64,000 bases of DNA from Nymphaea colorata (Eukaryota > Streptophyta > Magnoliopsida > Nymphaeales > Nymphaeaceae), in assembly GCF_008831285.2 (NCBI RefSeq), contig NC_045149.1:15836578-15900577 (forward strand), written 5' to 3'. This document shows positions 21,600 to 33,826 of the stretch, in pieces. Numbering within the stretch: position 1 is the first letter of the stretch; each line of letters starts with the position of its first letter. Below the pieces are notes generated by a model that was not told where the DNA came from, ran no database searches, and was given only the letters and a program-made list of their open reading frames with translations. Position numbers and translations under genes: made by a program.

Positions 21600-24500
21600 A
21601 TGGTATCAGAGCAGGACAACCCTATGGCGCAGAGCAATTCTTCCTCAAGCATGGCGTCAGCTCCAAGCAAATACCCTTACCCATACAATCTGAACGTTGC
21701 CAACTTTGTGTCGATCAAGCTCAATCAAGGAAATTTTCTGCTTTGGCAAACACAGATGATGGGGCTCATCGAGAGCCAAGATATGACTGGTTTCCTAGAC
21801 GGAGAATACCAGCCGCCCGCACAGTTCCTCACTGCCTCTGCTGAAAATACAGTCACAGGACTGAATCCCGACTATCTTGCTTGGCGAAAGTCGGATCGTC
21901 TTCTTAAAGGATGGATCACTGGGACTCTTGCGGAGGAAATCCTAGGCATTATCATCGGACAACAAACTGCCATGGAGGTATGGACCACTCTAACTCAGCA
22001 TTTCGCTAATAAATCTAAGGAGCGAGAAATGTTTCTTATGCAAAAACTTCAAATGCATAAGAAAGGGAGCTCGTCCATTGATGAATATGTTCGCAGCTTC
22101 AAGAAAATTTTCGATGAGCTCGCTGCTATTGGAAAGCCTATTACAGACGAAACTAAAGTCTTTTGGCTCCTCACTGGCCTCGGAAAAGATTATGAATCTT
22201 TTCGAACAACCTTATTGACAACCATGCTGAAACCACCAGCACCCTCATATCTTGAGGTAGTTGCTCTTCTTCAAAATCATGAAACTATGAGGACGTTAGA
22301 AGAAGATTCTTCTAGCACTCACGTTGCTTTTTTCAGCCACCGTCAACCTAATCAAAGGTACAAGGGAAGCAAAAATCAAACCTTCAATTCTAAAGGACGT
22401 GGGTTTGTGCAAGCTAGCCAAAGTGGTTCATGGAACTCAGCCAACAAAAACAAAGATGGCAATATGAACCGATCAGCTCCAGAAAAAGGCATAATATGCC
22501 AAATATGCAGCAAAAGAAATCACACGGCTCTCAACTGCTGGCATAGGTTCAATCAAGTGCTTCAGTCACAAAAGGCCCCACAAGCTTTAACCATCACGAA
22601 AGCATCTGAAAATCAAGATCAACAATGGTTTCCTGACACCGGTGCATCGGCTCATGTGACGTCTAACGCAGGTATACTCAGTTCTCTATCTAAATATTAT
22701 GGGACAGATAAAATTATGGTTGGAAATGGAGAAAAATTGGATATTACTCATATAGGGCAGGCTACTATAGCTAATGGGCAACAAAAACTGGTTCTTGATA
22801 ATGTTTTAGTCGTCCCCAAGATCAAGAAAAACCTTATCTCTGTCAGTCAGTTAACGTCCGATCTTCCTTATGTTTTTGAATTTTCAACTAATGAATTTGC
22901 TGTGAAGGAAAAGATGACCAACAAAGTGATAATTACGGGGAAGAGGCATGAAGATCTTTATGCGGTTGAAAATAAGAGAGAAGGCAGCGACCGGATCCAT
23001 GAAGTTCATTTCTCTACAAGATTTCAAGCAGCAACTAAAGAAGTTTGGCACCAACGTCTAGGTCACGTTCATCGTGAGGTAGTAAATTTTCTTTCAAATA
23101 AAAAGGCCATTCGTGTGACAGGCCATAGTTCTTTAAACAGCATATGTTCTAGTTGTCAAATGGCAAAAATGTGTCGTCTTCCTTTCTTACCAGTGGATGA
23201 GCATTGTGAAAAATTTCTTGATAAAGTTCATTGTGATTTATGGGGACCAGCCCCTGTTATTTCAGTTGCTAAATTTCGATTCTATGCTGTTTTCATTGAT
23301 GAAGCCACCCGGTTCACTTGGTTCTATCCCTTGCGTTACAAATCTGAGTTATACCAAGTGTTTACGATTTTCCATAAATATGTTGAAAATCAGTTTGATA
23401 CAAAAATTAAGATATTTCAAAGTGATGAAGGAGGTGAATTCAATAGTCTCAAACTTGCAGCGTATTTACAAGAACATGGTATACATCATCACAAAGCTTG
23501 TCCTAAAACGCCACCCCAAAATGGAATGGCAGAACGGCGTCACAGGACCATTGTCGAACTCGGTTTGGCAATGAAGTTCAATGCTAATATACCAGCTCGA
23601 TATTGGGTTGAAACATTTTCCACTGCAGTTTGGCTTATTAATAGACTACCCACTCCTACATTGAAGATGAAATCTCCTTTTGAATTGGTTTTTGGAAAAA
23701 GTCCGTCTTACTCTTGCTTGCGGACATTTGGGACTAGATGTTTTCCATATCTCAGAGATTACGCTCTCAACAAACTTGAACCAAGATCCTTACCTTGTGT
23801 ATTTTTGGGTTATAGTAATACACATAAGGGATACAAGTGCTTATATCCACCTACAGGGAAAATATATATTTCCCGACATGTTGTCTTTGATGAAAGTATC
23901 TTCCCTTATAAACAGCCTGGAGCACTCTTTTCTTCTACATCAACCAGCAACAGTGGGGCGACTTACAGTGATTGGATTGCATTAGATCAATGTTCAGATG
24001 GTAACAATGATAATTCATATCAAGTGGTTGATCATCATCTCTTGCATGATGGTTCATCAGACACTGCTTTTGTCCAAGAGCCGCCTAGCAGACACGACAA
24101 TGTTTCAGCACAAGAGACACATGATATAGGTGCAAATGATCTACTCTCACCAAACAATGAGGCTGAAAGTCAACCGCCTACAGGACAACGGCCGTTCCAA
24201 GGAACCTCCAATATTCATTCAATGGTAACTCGGGCTAAGGTTGGTACCTTAAAACCAAACCCTAAGTATTTTTTGGCCTTAACGGTACCACTTGAACCCA
24301 AAACTGTTAAGCAGGCCTTTAAAGATCCAGGTTGGGTCGCTGCTATGAAAGAAGAGTTACGTGCCTTGGACCAATGCCACACTTGGACGTTGGTACCTCG
24401 CCAATCAGGTATGAACGTTGTTTCAACCCGATGGGTCTTTAAAACCAAACTCAAAAGTGATGGAACGGTTGAGCGACTCAAAGCTAGACTGGTTGCGCGC

Positions 24501-25100
24501 GGGTTCAACCAAGTGCCTGGCATTGACTTTCTAGAAACCTTCTCTCCTGTTATAAAGCCAGCAACTATTAGAATTGTGCTTACTATAGCTCTTTCTCACA
24601 ATTGGGATATTCGACAAATGGACGTCAAAAATGCCTTCTTGCATGGTGATTTGGATCAAACTGTATTTATTGAACAACCACCAGGATTTCTTGATGATCA
24701 AAAACCAAATTATGTGTGCCAGTTACACAAAGCTCTCTATGGTTTACGTCAAGCTCCCAGAGCATGGTACGATCGGTTTGGAACTTATCTTCTCTCAAAA
24801 GGTTTCTTCTCCAGCATCTCTGATTCCTCACTATTTATCTATAAAGAAGGTCGTGGTGTCATACTTTTATTATTGTACGTCGACGATATCATATTAACTG
24901 GCAGCAACCCTATGCTACTTGAAGACTTCATTCGAGATATTAGCAAGGAGTTTTTTATGAAGGATCTTGGTTATCTTCATCACTTCCTTGGCATCGAAGT
25001 GATCAAATTTTCTGGAGGGCTCTTCCTCAATCAAAAGCGATATGCCTATAGCCTGCTGGAAAGAGCAAATATGACATCGTGCACTAATTCAATAACTTAA
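21600..25100 (+). CDS. Copia gag-pol polyprotein lacking RNase H
   Basis: One open frame of 1,166 codons. The ATG at 21,600 overlaps the primer binding site; the ATG at 21,624 (MAQSNSSS) is the more likely true start. Domains in order: UBN2-type gag (about 40-250); CCHC zinc knuckle CQICSKRNHTALNC (about 300-313); aspartic protease DTGASAH (about 348); pre-integrase zinc region with WHQRLGH (about 484); integrase core with Asp in HCDLWGP, Asp in SDEGGEF and Glu in NGMAERRHR; and reverse transcriptase from about 910, with MDVKNAFLHG and YVDD. The frame stops just after KRYAYSLLERANMTSC, where a full element would run into RNase H. There is no internal stop, so it decayed little before or after truncation. 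It cannot complete reverse transcription alone. Confidence 0.95.
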   Translation: MVSEQDNPMAQSNSSSSMASAPSKYPYPYNLNVANFVSIKLNQGNFLLWQTQMMGLIESQDMTGFLDGEYQPPAQFLTASAENTVTGLNPDYLAWRKSDRLLKGWITGTLAEEILGIIIGQQTAMEVWTTLTQHFANKSKEREMFLMQKLQMHKKGSSSIDEYVRSFKKIFDELAAIGKPITDETKVFWLLTGLGKDYESFRTTLLTTMLKPPAPSYLEVVALLQNHETMRTLEEDSSSTHVAFFSHRQPNQRYKGSKNQTFNSKGRGFVQASQSGSWNSANKNKDGNMNRSAPEKGIICQICSKRNHTALNCWHRFNQVLQSQKAPQALTITKASENQDQQWFPDTGASAHVTSNAGILSSLSKYYGTDKIMVGNGEKLDITHIGQATIANGQQKLVLDNVLVVPKIKKNLISVSQLTSDLPYVFEFSTNEFAVKEKMTNKVIITGKRHEDLYAVENKREGSDRIHEVHFSTRFQAATKEVWHQRLGHVHREVVNFLSNKKAIRVTGHSSLNSICSSCQMAKMCRLPFLPVDEHCEKFLDKVHCDLWGPAPVISVAKFRFYAVFIDEATRFTWFYPLRYKSELYQVFTIFHKYVENQFDTKIKIFQSDEGGEFNSLKLAAYLQEHGIHHHKACPKTPPQNGMAERRHRTIVELGLAMKFNANIPARYWVETFSTAVWLINRLPTPTLKMKSPFELVFGKSPSYSCLRTFGTRCFPYLRDYALNKLEPRSLPCVFLGYSNTHKGYKCLYPPTGKIYISRHVVFDESIFPYKQPGALFSSTSTSNSGATYSDWIALDQCSDGNNDNSYQVVDHHLLHDGSSDTAFVQEPPSRHDNVSAQETHDIGANDLLSPNNEAESQPPTGQRPFQGTSNIHSMVTRAKVGTLKPNPKYFLALTVPLEPKTVKQAFKDPGWVAAMKEELRALDQCHTWTLVPRQSGMNVVSTRWVFKTKLKSDGTVERLKARLVARGFNQVPGIDFLETFSPVIKPATIRIVLTIALSHNWDIRQMDVKNAFLHGDLDQTVFIEQPPGFLDDQKPNYVCQLHKALYGLRQAPRAWYDRFGTYLLSKGFFSSISDSSLFIYKEGRGVILLLLYVDDIILTGSNPMLLEDFIRDISKEFFMKDLGYLHHFLGIEVIKFSGGLFLNQKRYAYSLLERANMTSCTNSIT
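21601..21612 (+). other. Primer binding site (initiator tRNA-Met type)
   Basis: TGGTATCAGAGC, the standard plant copia primer binding site, complementary to the 3' end of initiator methionine tRNA. The first ATG of the long frame overlaps it by two bases. Confidence 0.9.
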
Positions 25101-26300
25101 TGCTTTTGGGCAGGGGTGATTGGATCAGAAAACCCAGCATCATCTTTAACTGAGCTCACTTTCTCAATATGTAGTTGAAAGTTTCAATAGGAGTGCTCCC
25201 AATCCTAAGAAGGTCCTTCAACTTAGAGTCATGATAAAGCTTTGTCTGGCAAGAAGAGGCCACATTAATGAGCTCCAAATGGATGATCCGTCACCTGCAG
25301 GTCAGGTCGGGCCTTCCATTCCAAGTGAATATTTTCATAGCCTCTTGGTTTCTTGAATTGAATTACCCGTGTTTGAGTAGCGAGGGGAAAGGACTTGAGA
25401 CGGACAGTCTCGAGAACTCTTTCAAAATTTTGAAAGAGGAAATAAGAACAAAGGAAATGGTGGTGTCTCCTCACACCTTCATCGTGAGAGGTCTGTCTCA
25501 GGCCGTCCACTCCACCATAACCTATCAAGTTTGATATATATATGTTCCACTCAAGGGGGAGAAGTAATTTCTGCTTCCATGTTCAACTTCATTTCGATAG
25601 CCCTAAATCTGAAAATATCTAAAGCTTCGGTTTGGTAAACCCAAAATAATTCTTGTGGTGGTACGCTTACAATATGTTTGCTTCGCGGTCCTAGAAACAA
25701 GCAGATCTAATGCCACATTCCGTGGAATAAGGTCTTCTTCTTCGTGGTGACAAGCATATCTCTGCTAGGTTTCCTCAGCGCTTAGATGTGTATTGAAAGT
25801 GCTTGCACAGAAGCCGATTAATCGATGGGGGCTTCTCAATGGAAGAGAATTTGCATTTGTCGAAATAGAAACAGGGACTCGGACTCTGCTAGTGTTTGTA
25901 AGAGTGTGGCCTTACCTCGAGTTTGGATCCACAATTTCCAAACCAGAGATCCGGAGGCAGAGTCATTAACGTTGGATTGAGGGGCACCAATGTATGCGAA
26001 TGAATAAACAGTTGATTGAAAGCACTCGCATCTAAATAAAGAGATGCTGTGGGACTGTGTGGGCAGCTGCCCACATGTGCCTCCGGCCTTGTAGTCTTAG
26101 TCCAGTTGGCCACAGGCTCGATGACTCTGGGAAACAGAACCGAGTTCACATCCCCTGAAAGATGACAAGAAACCATCATGCCGGGTAATATGCAAACCCA
26201 CCTCAGCCCTTCTTTTTCAAATTTTACAACGCGTAGGCAACTCTTTTTTGCATGTTGCGTGAACGATTGCCAAGGCAAAGTCCACTTGCACGTTGACCAC
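25101..26300. other. Unassigned sequence joined to the copia end; transposon-like
   Basis: Starts abruptly after the copia frame. It contains the polypurine-like run near 25,553. At 26,055-26,095 it carries GTGTGGGCAGCTGCCCACA, whose relative on the other strand is at 41,170-41,200, so both are probably pieces of one repeat family. Open frames at 25,265-25,534 (both strands) and 25,889-26,278 (minus) have no recognised domain. Confidence 0.45.
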
Positions 26301-29300
26301 AGTTAGTTAACATAAAGCTCGAAATTTTCGCTTTTTCAAGTATATCTTTTGCCTATTGAATTCTCGCTTTTTGTTTTTAATTAAGAGGCAAAGTGTTAAT
26401 TAACAAAACAATCGAATAGAGGCGAGGCGTACACTGATCAGTTGCTTCCCTTCATATTCAGTGAAAGATAATATTAAAATAAAAATGCAGCTAACTACTT
26501 CTGTTTTTTAAGGTAACATGAGCATGAGGAAGTTTCATTTTTCTTGAAATTACGGACGGAAGGTAAGTAAGTCTGATACCAATAACCCTACTAGCTTCTC
26601 CTTAGAACAAGAGCTTCAAGGCCATTTTGCTAAAGAACACCCTGCCATCGCCAAATTTCTGTCACGCGAGAGAGAGAGATGATCCCCGCGCCATGAAAAG
26701 GATGGATTACTTTTAAGTTACTTTACGTTTTGACTCTCTTTAGTTGACCTCTTTAGTAGCAAAACGTTTTGGCTTTTCAGCCACTGATTATTTTTTCATT
26801 GTTCTAAAAGAAAGCGAGGATCATAATTAACTTCACCCATCCAGCAAACTTTTTACGGTCAACCTTTTCTAAAAGAAGTTGGATACATCTTTTAAGTGTT
26901 GACGTTAACTCGTTTCGTGATCGTGAATAATTAAATTAAGGCCTTCACTTTCTTTCGTTAGCAAACAAGAGCGAAAAGTGGGATACTACTGGCCATAAAA
27001 TAAGATAGCAGTAGTTTTGTTTTAGAACCGTCATTCTATATTGTAGTTATTAGCAGGAACACCGGTGGTTGCATCTTCCCACATGTTTCATCGCATTGCG
27101 GGGCATCCTCCAGCCTGTGCCTGTCTTTAGTCAAATATTACATTCATTTGTAGACCTTTAGGCTTTAAGCCGATCATTTTTAATTCATGGACATTGCCAA
27201 CGAGACCGGTCCACATGTATAGCCACCACTCTTTCTACGAAAGCTTTTATAACGACTTTATGATCTGCAAACATGCATGGATGAGAAATTGTAAGTTTGA
27301 CAATTTTCAGTCTTACATTGCAGTAGCACTCCTGAACACGAAACGCGGCTCAGCTCGAGTCGACCTGCACATAACATGAAGCTTTGAGCTAGGCTCAACG
27401 ATAGAACGTCGAGCTCGACTCAATTGACTGGCTTCTTCTTAAATTTCAAATGTTAAATTTGGTTCAACTCGTCAAGCTCGTTTAAACAAACTCGATGAAG
27501 CTCGTTTTAACTGGTTAACATAGTAACGAACTCAGTTTTGAATATAGTTGAGTTGCTCTACTTAAAAATGGATTTACAAGATGGGTAAGGCTCGAGCAAA
27601 GTCGAGCTTAAACAAATCAAGTTCAGCGCATTGTCAAACTCGACCATGCCTAAATGAACAAACCGAAACATCAACCGGAGCTCTACTCATTCAGCAAAAG
27701 ACCCGGCTTGAGCTTGAATTCAAGCTGAGCTTTAACGTTCCCAACTTGATTTGCTCTTCTCGTTGTTCAGGTGTAAGCACGGGAGGGGCATTATCTGGTT
27801 CGCTTGAGTCCGCTTGGATCTGAATTTGTTCCTTTTAAATTTGTTCTTGGACCTGTAGTTCCGATGCAGATGTTGCATCAAATTACAGTTCAATTATAAG
27901 ATCCATTTACACGATGAATCATATTTCATTTGAATTTGAAAAGCCTGTCTTTAACAGTTATCTAGTTAATTAAATAGTCAATCATCTTCTTGTAATTAGA
28001 TAGCCTTTGGTATTGTCTTCCGAATCTAGCTCTTAAATAGGTTTGCTGATCGTTCTCTTTATTCCCAGCTTAATTTGTCAGGAAGTTTTAGATATTGGTG
28101 TTGATTGTTGATGACCTAGGGAACAGTTGGAAGTTTTCATTTGTGAATCCAGCTGATGGATTTGCAAAGATTTGTGATAGCAGAATAGGTATTCAATTGC
28201 CATAAACTACTGGTCATGAATCATGTCGTCAACACAAGCACACAATGTGCTTTTGGTGTTTTAATTTCTCCTTGACTTCTTAGTTGGCAGCCTCACAACC
28301 ACCACACCTAAAATAAAAAAATAAAAATATTGAATACATAGAGGGTGTTGAACAGTCTATCTGTTCGAAAGCTCCATTGTGGATTGCCTGAATCTTAGTC
28401 TTAGTTCCAATGAAAAGCTTGTTGGGAGATGGGGAATCTTAATTTTAGCTACCTTTCCTTTTCCATTTCGGTTCTAGTCCTTTTAATATTACGGGGAAAA
28501 GAAATGACCCAAACGCTTGAACGTTCAAAACTGTTATGCCTTAAAAGATCTCAAACGCTTGAAGGTTCGGAAGTAATATTCCTCAAGAGTTTCATTCTTC
28601 GTGGTTTGATGGACGTTCGATATGTACTTCGTGGAGAATTTTTTCGAATTTTGACGACCATTCCGTTTATAGGATGTTGATGATTTTCACATGGCAAAGA
28701 CTTGAACAGGGAGTTCACAGTGTTCTTCACCCAGGAGTATTCTACCCAAACTCGCTTTCCCTTTAGAGCTTGAGATTAAAGGCTACATGTTAAGAGCACT
28801 TGTTAACCATTCATCAACTCCCAGTTACATCGGTATGTGCCTTAAGACAGCACTTCATGTAAGAAGAGCAAAAGAACACCATGCTTTTGTTTCAGGTAGT
28901 TGATATGCAGGTGTGGTTTTAGATATTGTTTATAGATCTAACGATCAAACGTCAAACATAGTCAGGCTGGATCAAGAACATGGTGCTCTTGGAACATGTA
29001 TTTTAAATTCCCAATAACAAAATAGTTCTTGTTTACGAAAGACCTTCTAAGCTTTCTCGAAGCTGGAGCAGAACTATTAGGTTAGATTAATTTAGTTTTG
29101 CGGCGCAGGAGCCGAGGCGGCCAGATGTGACCCAGGCCCACAGAGATTCGTCTCAGTGTTGCATTTTTTCTCTAAAATTATGATTTTTTTTTTTAAATTG
29201 TTGACCATCTAGATTAGGTATCTGTCAACATCATAAATTGTCAAATTTGTCTATTATGAATTTAATTATAAAATTCATCCTACCATAGACTTGATGAGAT

Positions 29301-32300
29301 CGAGTACTTTGTTGCAATTAATTATGAATAGGATGCATATTTCTGTTGATATTCTTTTCCTCTCCTTTCAATAAGGATTTAGAAAGAGCAGAAAGAAGAA
29401 AATTAGGAGCGGTCAAACTCCCTTACGTACGTACACGTTAAACGGCGCCTTTGAGTCAATCAAATTCCAATGCGTTTACGACTCTTAAAATTCTCGTCTT
29501 CTGCTCTGCATTTCTACTTTTCTGAATAGGCCAGGAAGGCACCTTAACCATGGCCATCGTTCGGCCGCCATTTGCAGGATAAGTTGAATTGGGTCACCTT
29601 CATCCAGTTGGCGTTGTTGATACCGATCAACTTCAAACTCAACGGCTCATATGCTTTCACATGAGACTTTCCTCAAGAAAAGAAGAGCTGCTTCGAATTG
29701 ATTCATCATCGATTCACATGACATGGACGAGGCGACCTTGGCCGGTGCAATTAATTTCCTTATAAGGTCGATCGGGTCCTGCCTCATCTGCACGCACAGC
29801 TCTTGACACATGGGAAACAGCCATGGATGATCTCCGTGGGATCTCACATGATTCTGACACCTAAGTGGGTCTCCTGCTAGCACCCAATATCCTTTTTTAG
29901 TCTACAAAAAGCAACCCTTTTAAAAGGAGCTGGCTAGGTCCCTCCTTCGGATCCAAAAGTAATATATTCTTTACCTACAAGAGAACAGGTACAAAGGACC
30001 AAAAGCATGAGGCAGCGACCCCTTTTCACTGCCAGACCTCCCTTTTTGGGGGCATGCACATATGCTCCCAACTAGCTACAGCTTCCCATGGTTGTGCGGA
30101 GGAGGGAGGGTCTCATCACATGGAGAACCATTTAACCAGTACCGAAACCATTGTGCCCTCCTCATGGCGACCCCTTTGCAGTTGTTGGTTCAACCCTGCC
30201 TGAGCTTTTCTAAAGGCAAAAAGTTTAGCTTTTACTTAGGCGCCGTTAGTGGTAAACAGCCTTACTCATCCTTAATTGGCCAGAGAATTTGGTGGCTCCA
30301 GCTTTATGGTGCAGTTCCCTCTCAATCTATCCTTCCGGCTCACGGGTCAATTCGAGTTCATTTTTACTACTATACATGATTGCAGGTGATACGTAACAAT
30401 GCTTTGTAAAGGTAAAGGATTCTGTTCATTTATTGCATAAAATAGCGGGGGCCGGTTTTATTGTGAATGCAAACTCATCGGTTGCTGTACCAACTTGATA
30501 AAGCTTCTACTTTTTTTGAGAAAAAGAGAACGCATTAGACCAGAGGTGATCAATAATAATGTTGGTATAAAACGGAACCATCTCAACGACAATATTGTTA
30601 CTGCTACGAAGAGGTCTGGTCACCGATTTTATCCATCATTGTTCAAGAAATCACTTTGAAGGTTCCCCTTTTCTTTTTATCCATTGACAAACCATCTCTC
30701 TCAACATGGAACACTAATGTTTGGCACAAGTAGTTTTACTTTGTCCATCATTAGACTTAAGTTATTCTTCTTCTTAAGGCTTAAGTATCATATGTTAACA
30801 TCTGTTTGGCATAAACTGATTCGGTATGAATTTGCAAAAGGATGAGCGAGAATAAGCTGCCATATGATAAAGTCTGGATGTGGGGTTCAAAAGCAATGAA
30901 TGATTAAGGTACTTTTTTCATTTGATGGATTAATTGTCACGTAACAAAAATGGAATAATATCATGTACCTCCCCCACTCCCAGCCCCATCTTTGAATTTG
31001 TGGGCCCCTCAGTTGTTGAGAGGCAGCGGTGGAGTAGTAGAAGGCATAAATATATGAGGAATTTGGCATCATATTCGTACGAAAAGGGCATCGATCGTTG
31101 CCCATGGTTCCAAAGAGATAAAGATGGGACGTGTGTGCCCTCAGCCGAGGTCATTATCATGGTTCTCATCTCATTTTTTCTCTTGCTGTGGTGATGATCG
31201 CATCTAATTATTTCAAAGTGTCAGCAGCCGATGTATATAATAGTCAGGAATTCGTCACAACCATAAGAAGAATACTTTTACACGCGGCAGCTGTATTTGC
31301 TTTCAAGTTCGACTCCAAATGCGTATCTGACAGCCACAACGTTCTAAAAAATGAAACCGGAATAATGTTAAAGATTCTGAAGTTGACAACGATAATTACA
31401 TGATATCTTTCCATTGATGCGATTAGTTTAGTCAAACCCCAAAAGCAAATTACACGGAAACTTGATAGTGCAGATGGCATATAAAATGCATCTTACGAGA
31501 AAGGGAAGGTTTGCCTCTGTAACTAATGCCATGAGTCACCACCGTCAAAATCAGTTTTCGGGCATCGGTTTATCAAGCGAAGAAACGCATATGTATATAT
31601 ATACACCCACGCGCACATACACAACGATATTCCATTTCCATGAAAGTTAAGTGTATAAATTCCAAAAACAATGTCCTTGCAGCTTTCAAGCATTAAAGGT
31701 TCTCCAGAGGATGGCTGGGAATCGATTCATTCGGATGTGTACAACCAATAATGGATGACAGAGGGGGATATTGTTTCAGGCCTCCACTTAAGGCGCTTTT
31801 TAAGTTCAAGTTGAAGATTAGAGGTCGCTTGAGATAGGCGATGGAGTAAGTGTAACGAAAGAGACATGCCCCTTGCAGATAGTAGACCATGAAAATGGAA
31901 CTCTCTCTCTCTCTCTCTCTCTCTCCCTAGTAAAAGGGTAAATCATTTGTTTGAGCTAGCTTGATGAAAAGGAGGAGAAAAAAAACAGAAGAAAGAAATA
32001 ATAGGATGAGGGATAGATAAGGTTTCAAGTGGGTGACACTATGTTGCCTTGCTCGACTAGTTAGCACTTAGCAGCAGATGGGATAGGTAACTGTACTGTG
32101 GTGCCACCTTCTTTTTCTTTTTCTTCTTTTCCTTGTGATTGTTTGAATGATCGATGCCATGTAGGGGGACGCGATCAACAAGTGGAGCTGTTCTTTTCGA
32201 AACGAACACGAGCCGTCAGCTGCCATCCCGTGAAAGCTTGTGGAAACGAGTTTGTACGAGTCTCATTCGGATCACATATTTTAAGCTCGTCTTCTCATCT

Positions 32301-33826
32301 TATCCCACCTTGTAAATGTAATCTGACGCGTCGATTTGACAGCAGTCAACCTTTGAAATAAAAAGTGTATTTCTTTTTCTTGAATAACCTAATTCTTTTT
32401 CTTCAAGGCTCGGTTGATATTAAATCATCTCCCGTATTATACGGTTATATTATTGTGCGAACAAATTTGAAACATTATTTTTTAGGCGCCGCTTATCATC
32501 CCAGGGGACACAAGCTGGGACGTGAATGAACTGGCTTCTTTTATAAGTCTGAGCCAATAGTACACGTGGGTGTGGCTTGTCCCGATGCAGCGACTCGACA
32601 AAAACACCGGTTCGCCAGTGCATACTATTATTACACCTAGCTAAAACACGAGGCCAGGCATTCATGAGTTGCAGCGACAGCCATATATATATAAACACAC
32701 ACGTCGTTCTCACAAAAGCTCCTTCACATGCGGGTGATCTTCATTTTCTTTTTCCTCTTTATCTTTCGTTCCTAAAAATCTCACACAAATTTATTTATAC
32801 TGTTAGCTATTAATAATTTATGTATTTGTGTCTCACTTAGTTAAAATTTCCAGCTCCCCAAATGAAAAACACTCTACCTTTTGTTTTTAATTCCTGCGGA
32901 TTTACTTCAATTGTTAAAATTTTGGGCTTTACTCGCTTTCGCCAATGCAAGCAAGGAAGCGTTTGACTTGGGGAGAGTATCGATTGGATGAACTGTCACC
33001 GGAGTTTGTCGACTGATGCCTGGGAACAAGGATCTTTTTCTCTTTTTTGTCGTACAAGAATCTCTGGGTTGATGTCCAACTCTTGTTTGTTGTTGTATGA
33101 ATGATTGAGGGGGAAGACTGCAGAGGGTCGATGGATCGTCGCCTTTCATGGCTGTAACAGGCTCGCCGTTGGACTTCCTGGTTCCTGCACCTCACCCTGC
33201 GACCGCGTGGGTGGTCAGCTCAAGATTTTTTTCAATTTCAATCGGGTGATGAATTTGATATGCCAGGTGTGAGTCCTTATCACCGAGTCAGATGTTGGTC
33301 CGCCGGAGAAAGTTTGAAAGTTTTGCGCCGAACGGAACAATGGATGGTGAATGTGCTCCGGTCCACTCCAGTCAGCAAAAATCCATCCCGGCGTCGAAAC
33401 CTGAAGAATACCAAGCACGTGATGTTGGCTCACCTGAATTCGCCGGCCGACCGGCAACGCTTGTTTTCAAAGTCACCTCCCTACTTTTAATGCAATGTAA
33501 AAGGCTCAATCTTCTCTACTTTCATTGTTCTCTAAAAGGTCAGGCTCGACCTTTGTGTTTGCAAACCTTTGCAGCCTCATGAACACAAAAATATGCTTCG
33601 CATAGTTTACCTTCAAGACCGCAACCGGATCCTGAATCTCAAGTCATATTTTTTTTTTTAGATATAAAATAATGAAAATAGTTCTTTTGAAGGCAAAAAT
33701 ATGTTTCCATAGCCAAAGAGAAGAACGGTTATTTACAATGACTATTCTGTTATTTTATATAAAAAATAGACATGTTTTCTTTTCCCTTGAAAAAAATTGA
33801 ACATCTATCTCTTTACTTTATTTTTA
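26301..33826. other. Gene-poor intergenic region
   Basis: No gene supported over 7.5 kb. Notable content: AGCTCG-rich repeat at 27,340-27,760; small duplicated frame at 28,429-28,680; (TC)n at 31,904-31,925; an exon-like frame near 33,259-33,582 that I cannot name. Minus-strand frames such as 29,647-29,883 have no known family. Confidence 0.5.
27340..27760. repeat. AGCTCG-rich degenerate repeat
   Basis: Words built on AGCTCGAG/GAGCTCGA recur on both strands (GCTCAGCTCGAGTCG, GTCGAGCTCGACTCAA, CAAGCTCGTTTAAAC, AAGCTCGTTTTAAC, GGCTCGAGCAAAGTCGAGC). Such CTCGAGCT-rich families are common, non-coding dispersed repeats in plants. The boundaries are approximate. Confidence 0.5.

Larger units (their letters stand above)
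20773..25100 (+). mobile_element. Ty1/copia LTR retrotransposon, 3'-truncated
   Basis: A primer binding site (21,601-21,612) is followed by a long gag-pol frame in copia order (gag, zinc knuckle, protease, integrase, reverse transcriptase). The part upstream of the PBS behaves as a 5' LTR: a TGTTGGAAAA start at 20,773 and a TATA box at 21,473. The reverse transcriptase is complete through the YVDD region, but the frame ends before RNase H, and no copy of the 5' LTR sequence follows. A purine-rich CAAGGGGGAGAAG at about 25,553 resembles a polypurine tract, yet what follows does not match the 5' LTR. I infer 3' loss or replacement. The exact left boundary and any target-site duplication cannot be set. 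Confidence 0.85.

Noticed and set aside
24215-24523. Minus-strand frame inside the copia polyprotein
   Set aside because: Antisense shadow of a well-supported reverse transcriptase domain. The same applies to frames at 23,197-23,985 and 24,631-24,897 in other phases.
25889-26278. Minus-strand 129-codon frame as a gene
   Set aside because: It overlaps sequence related to a dispersed repeat (26,055-26,095) and shows no known motif.
29647-29883. Minus-strand 78-codon frame as a gene
   Set aside because: Mixed composition but no family, no exon signals and no neighbours that support it.
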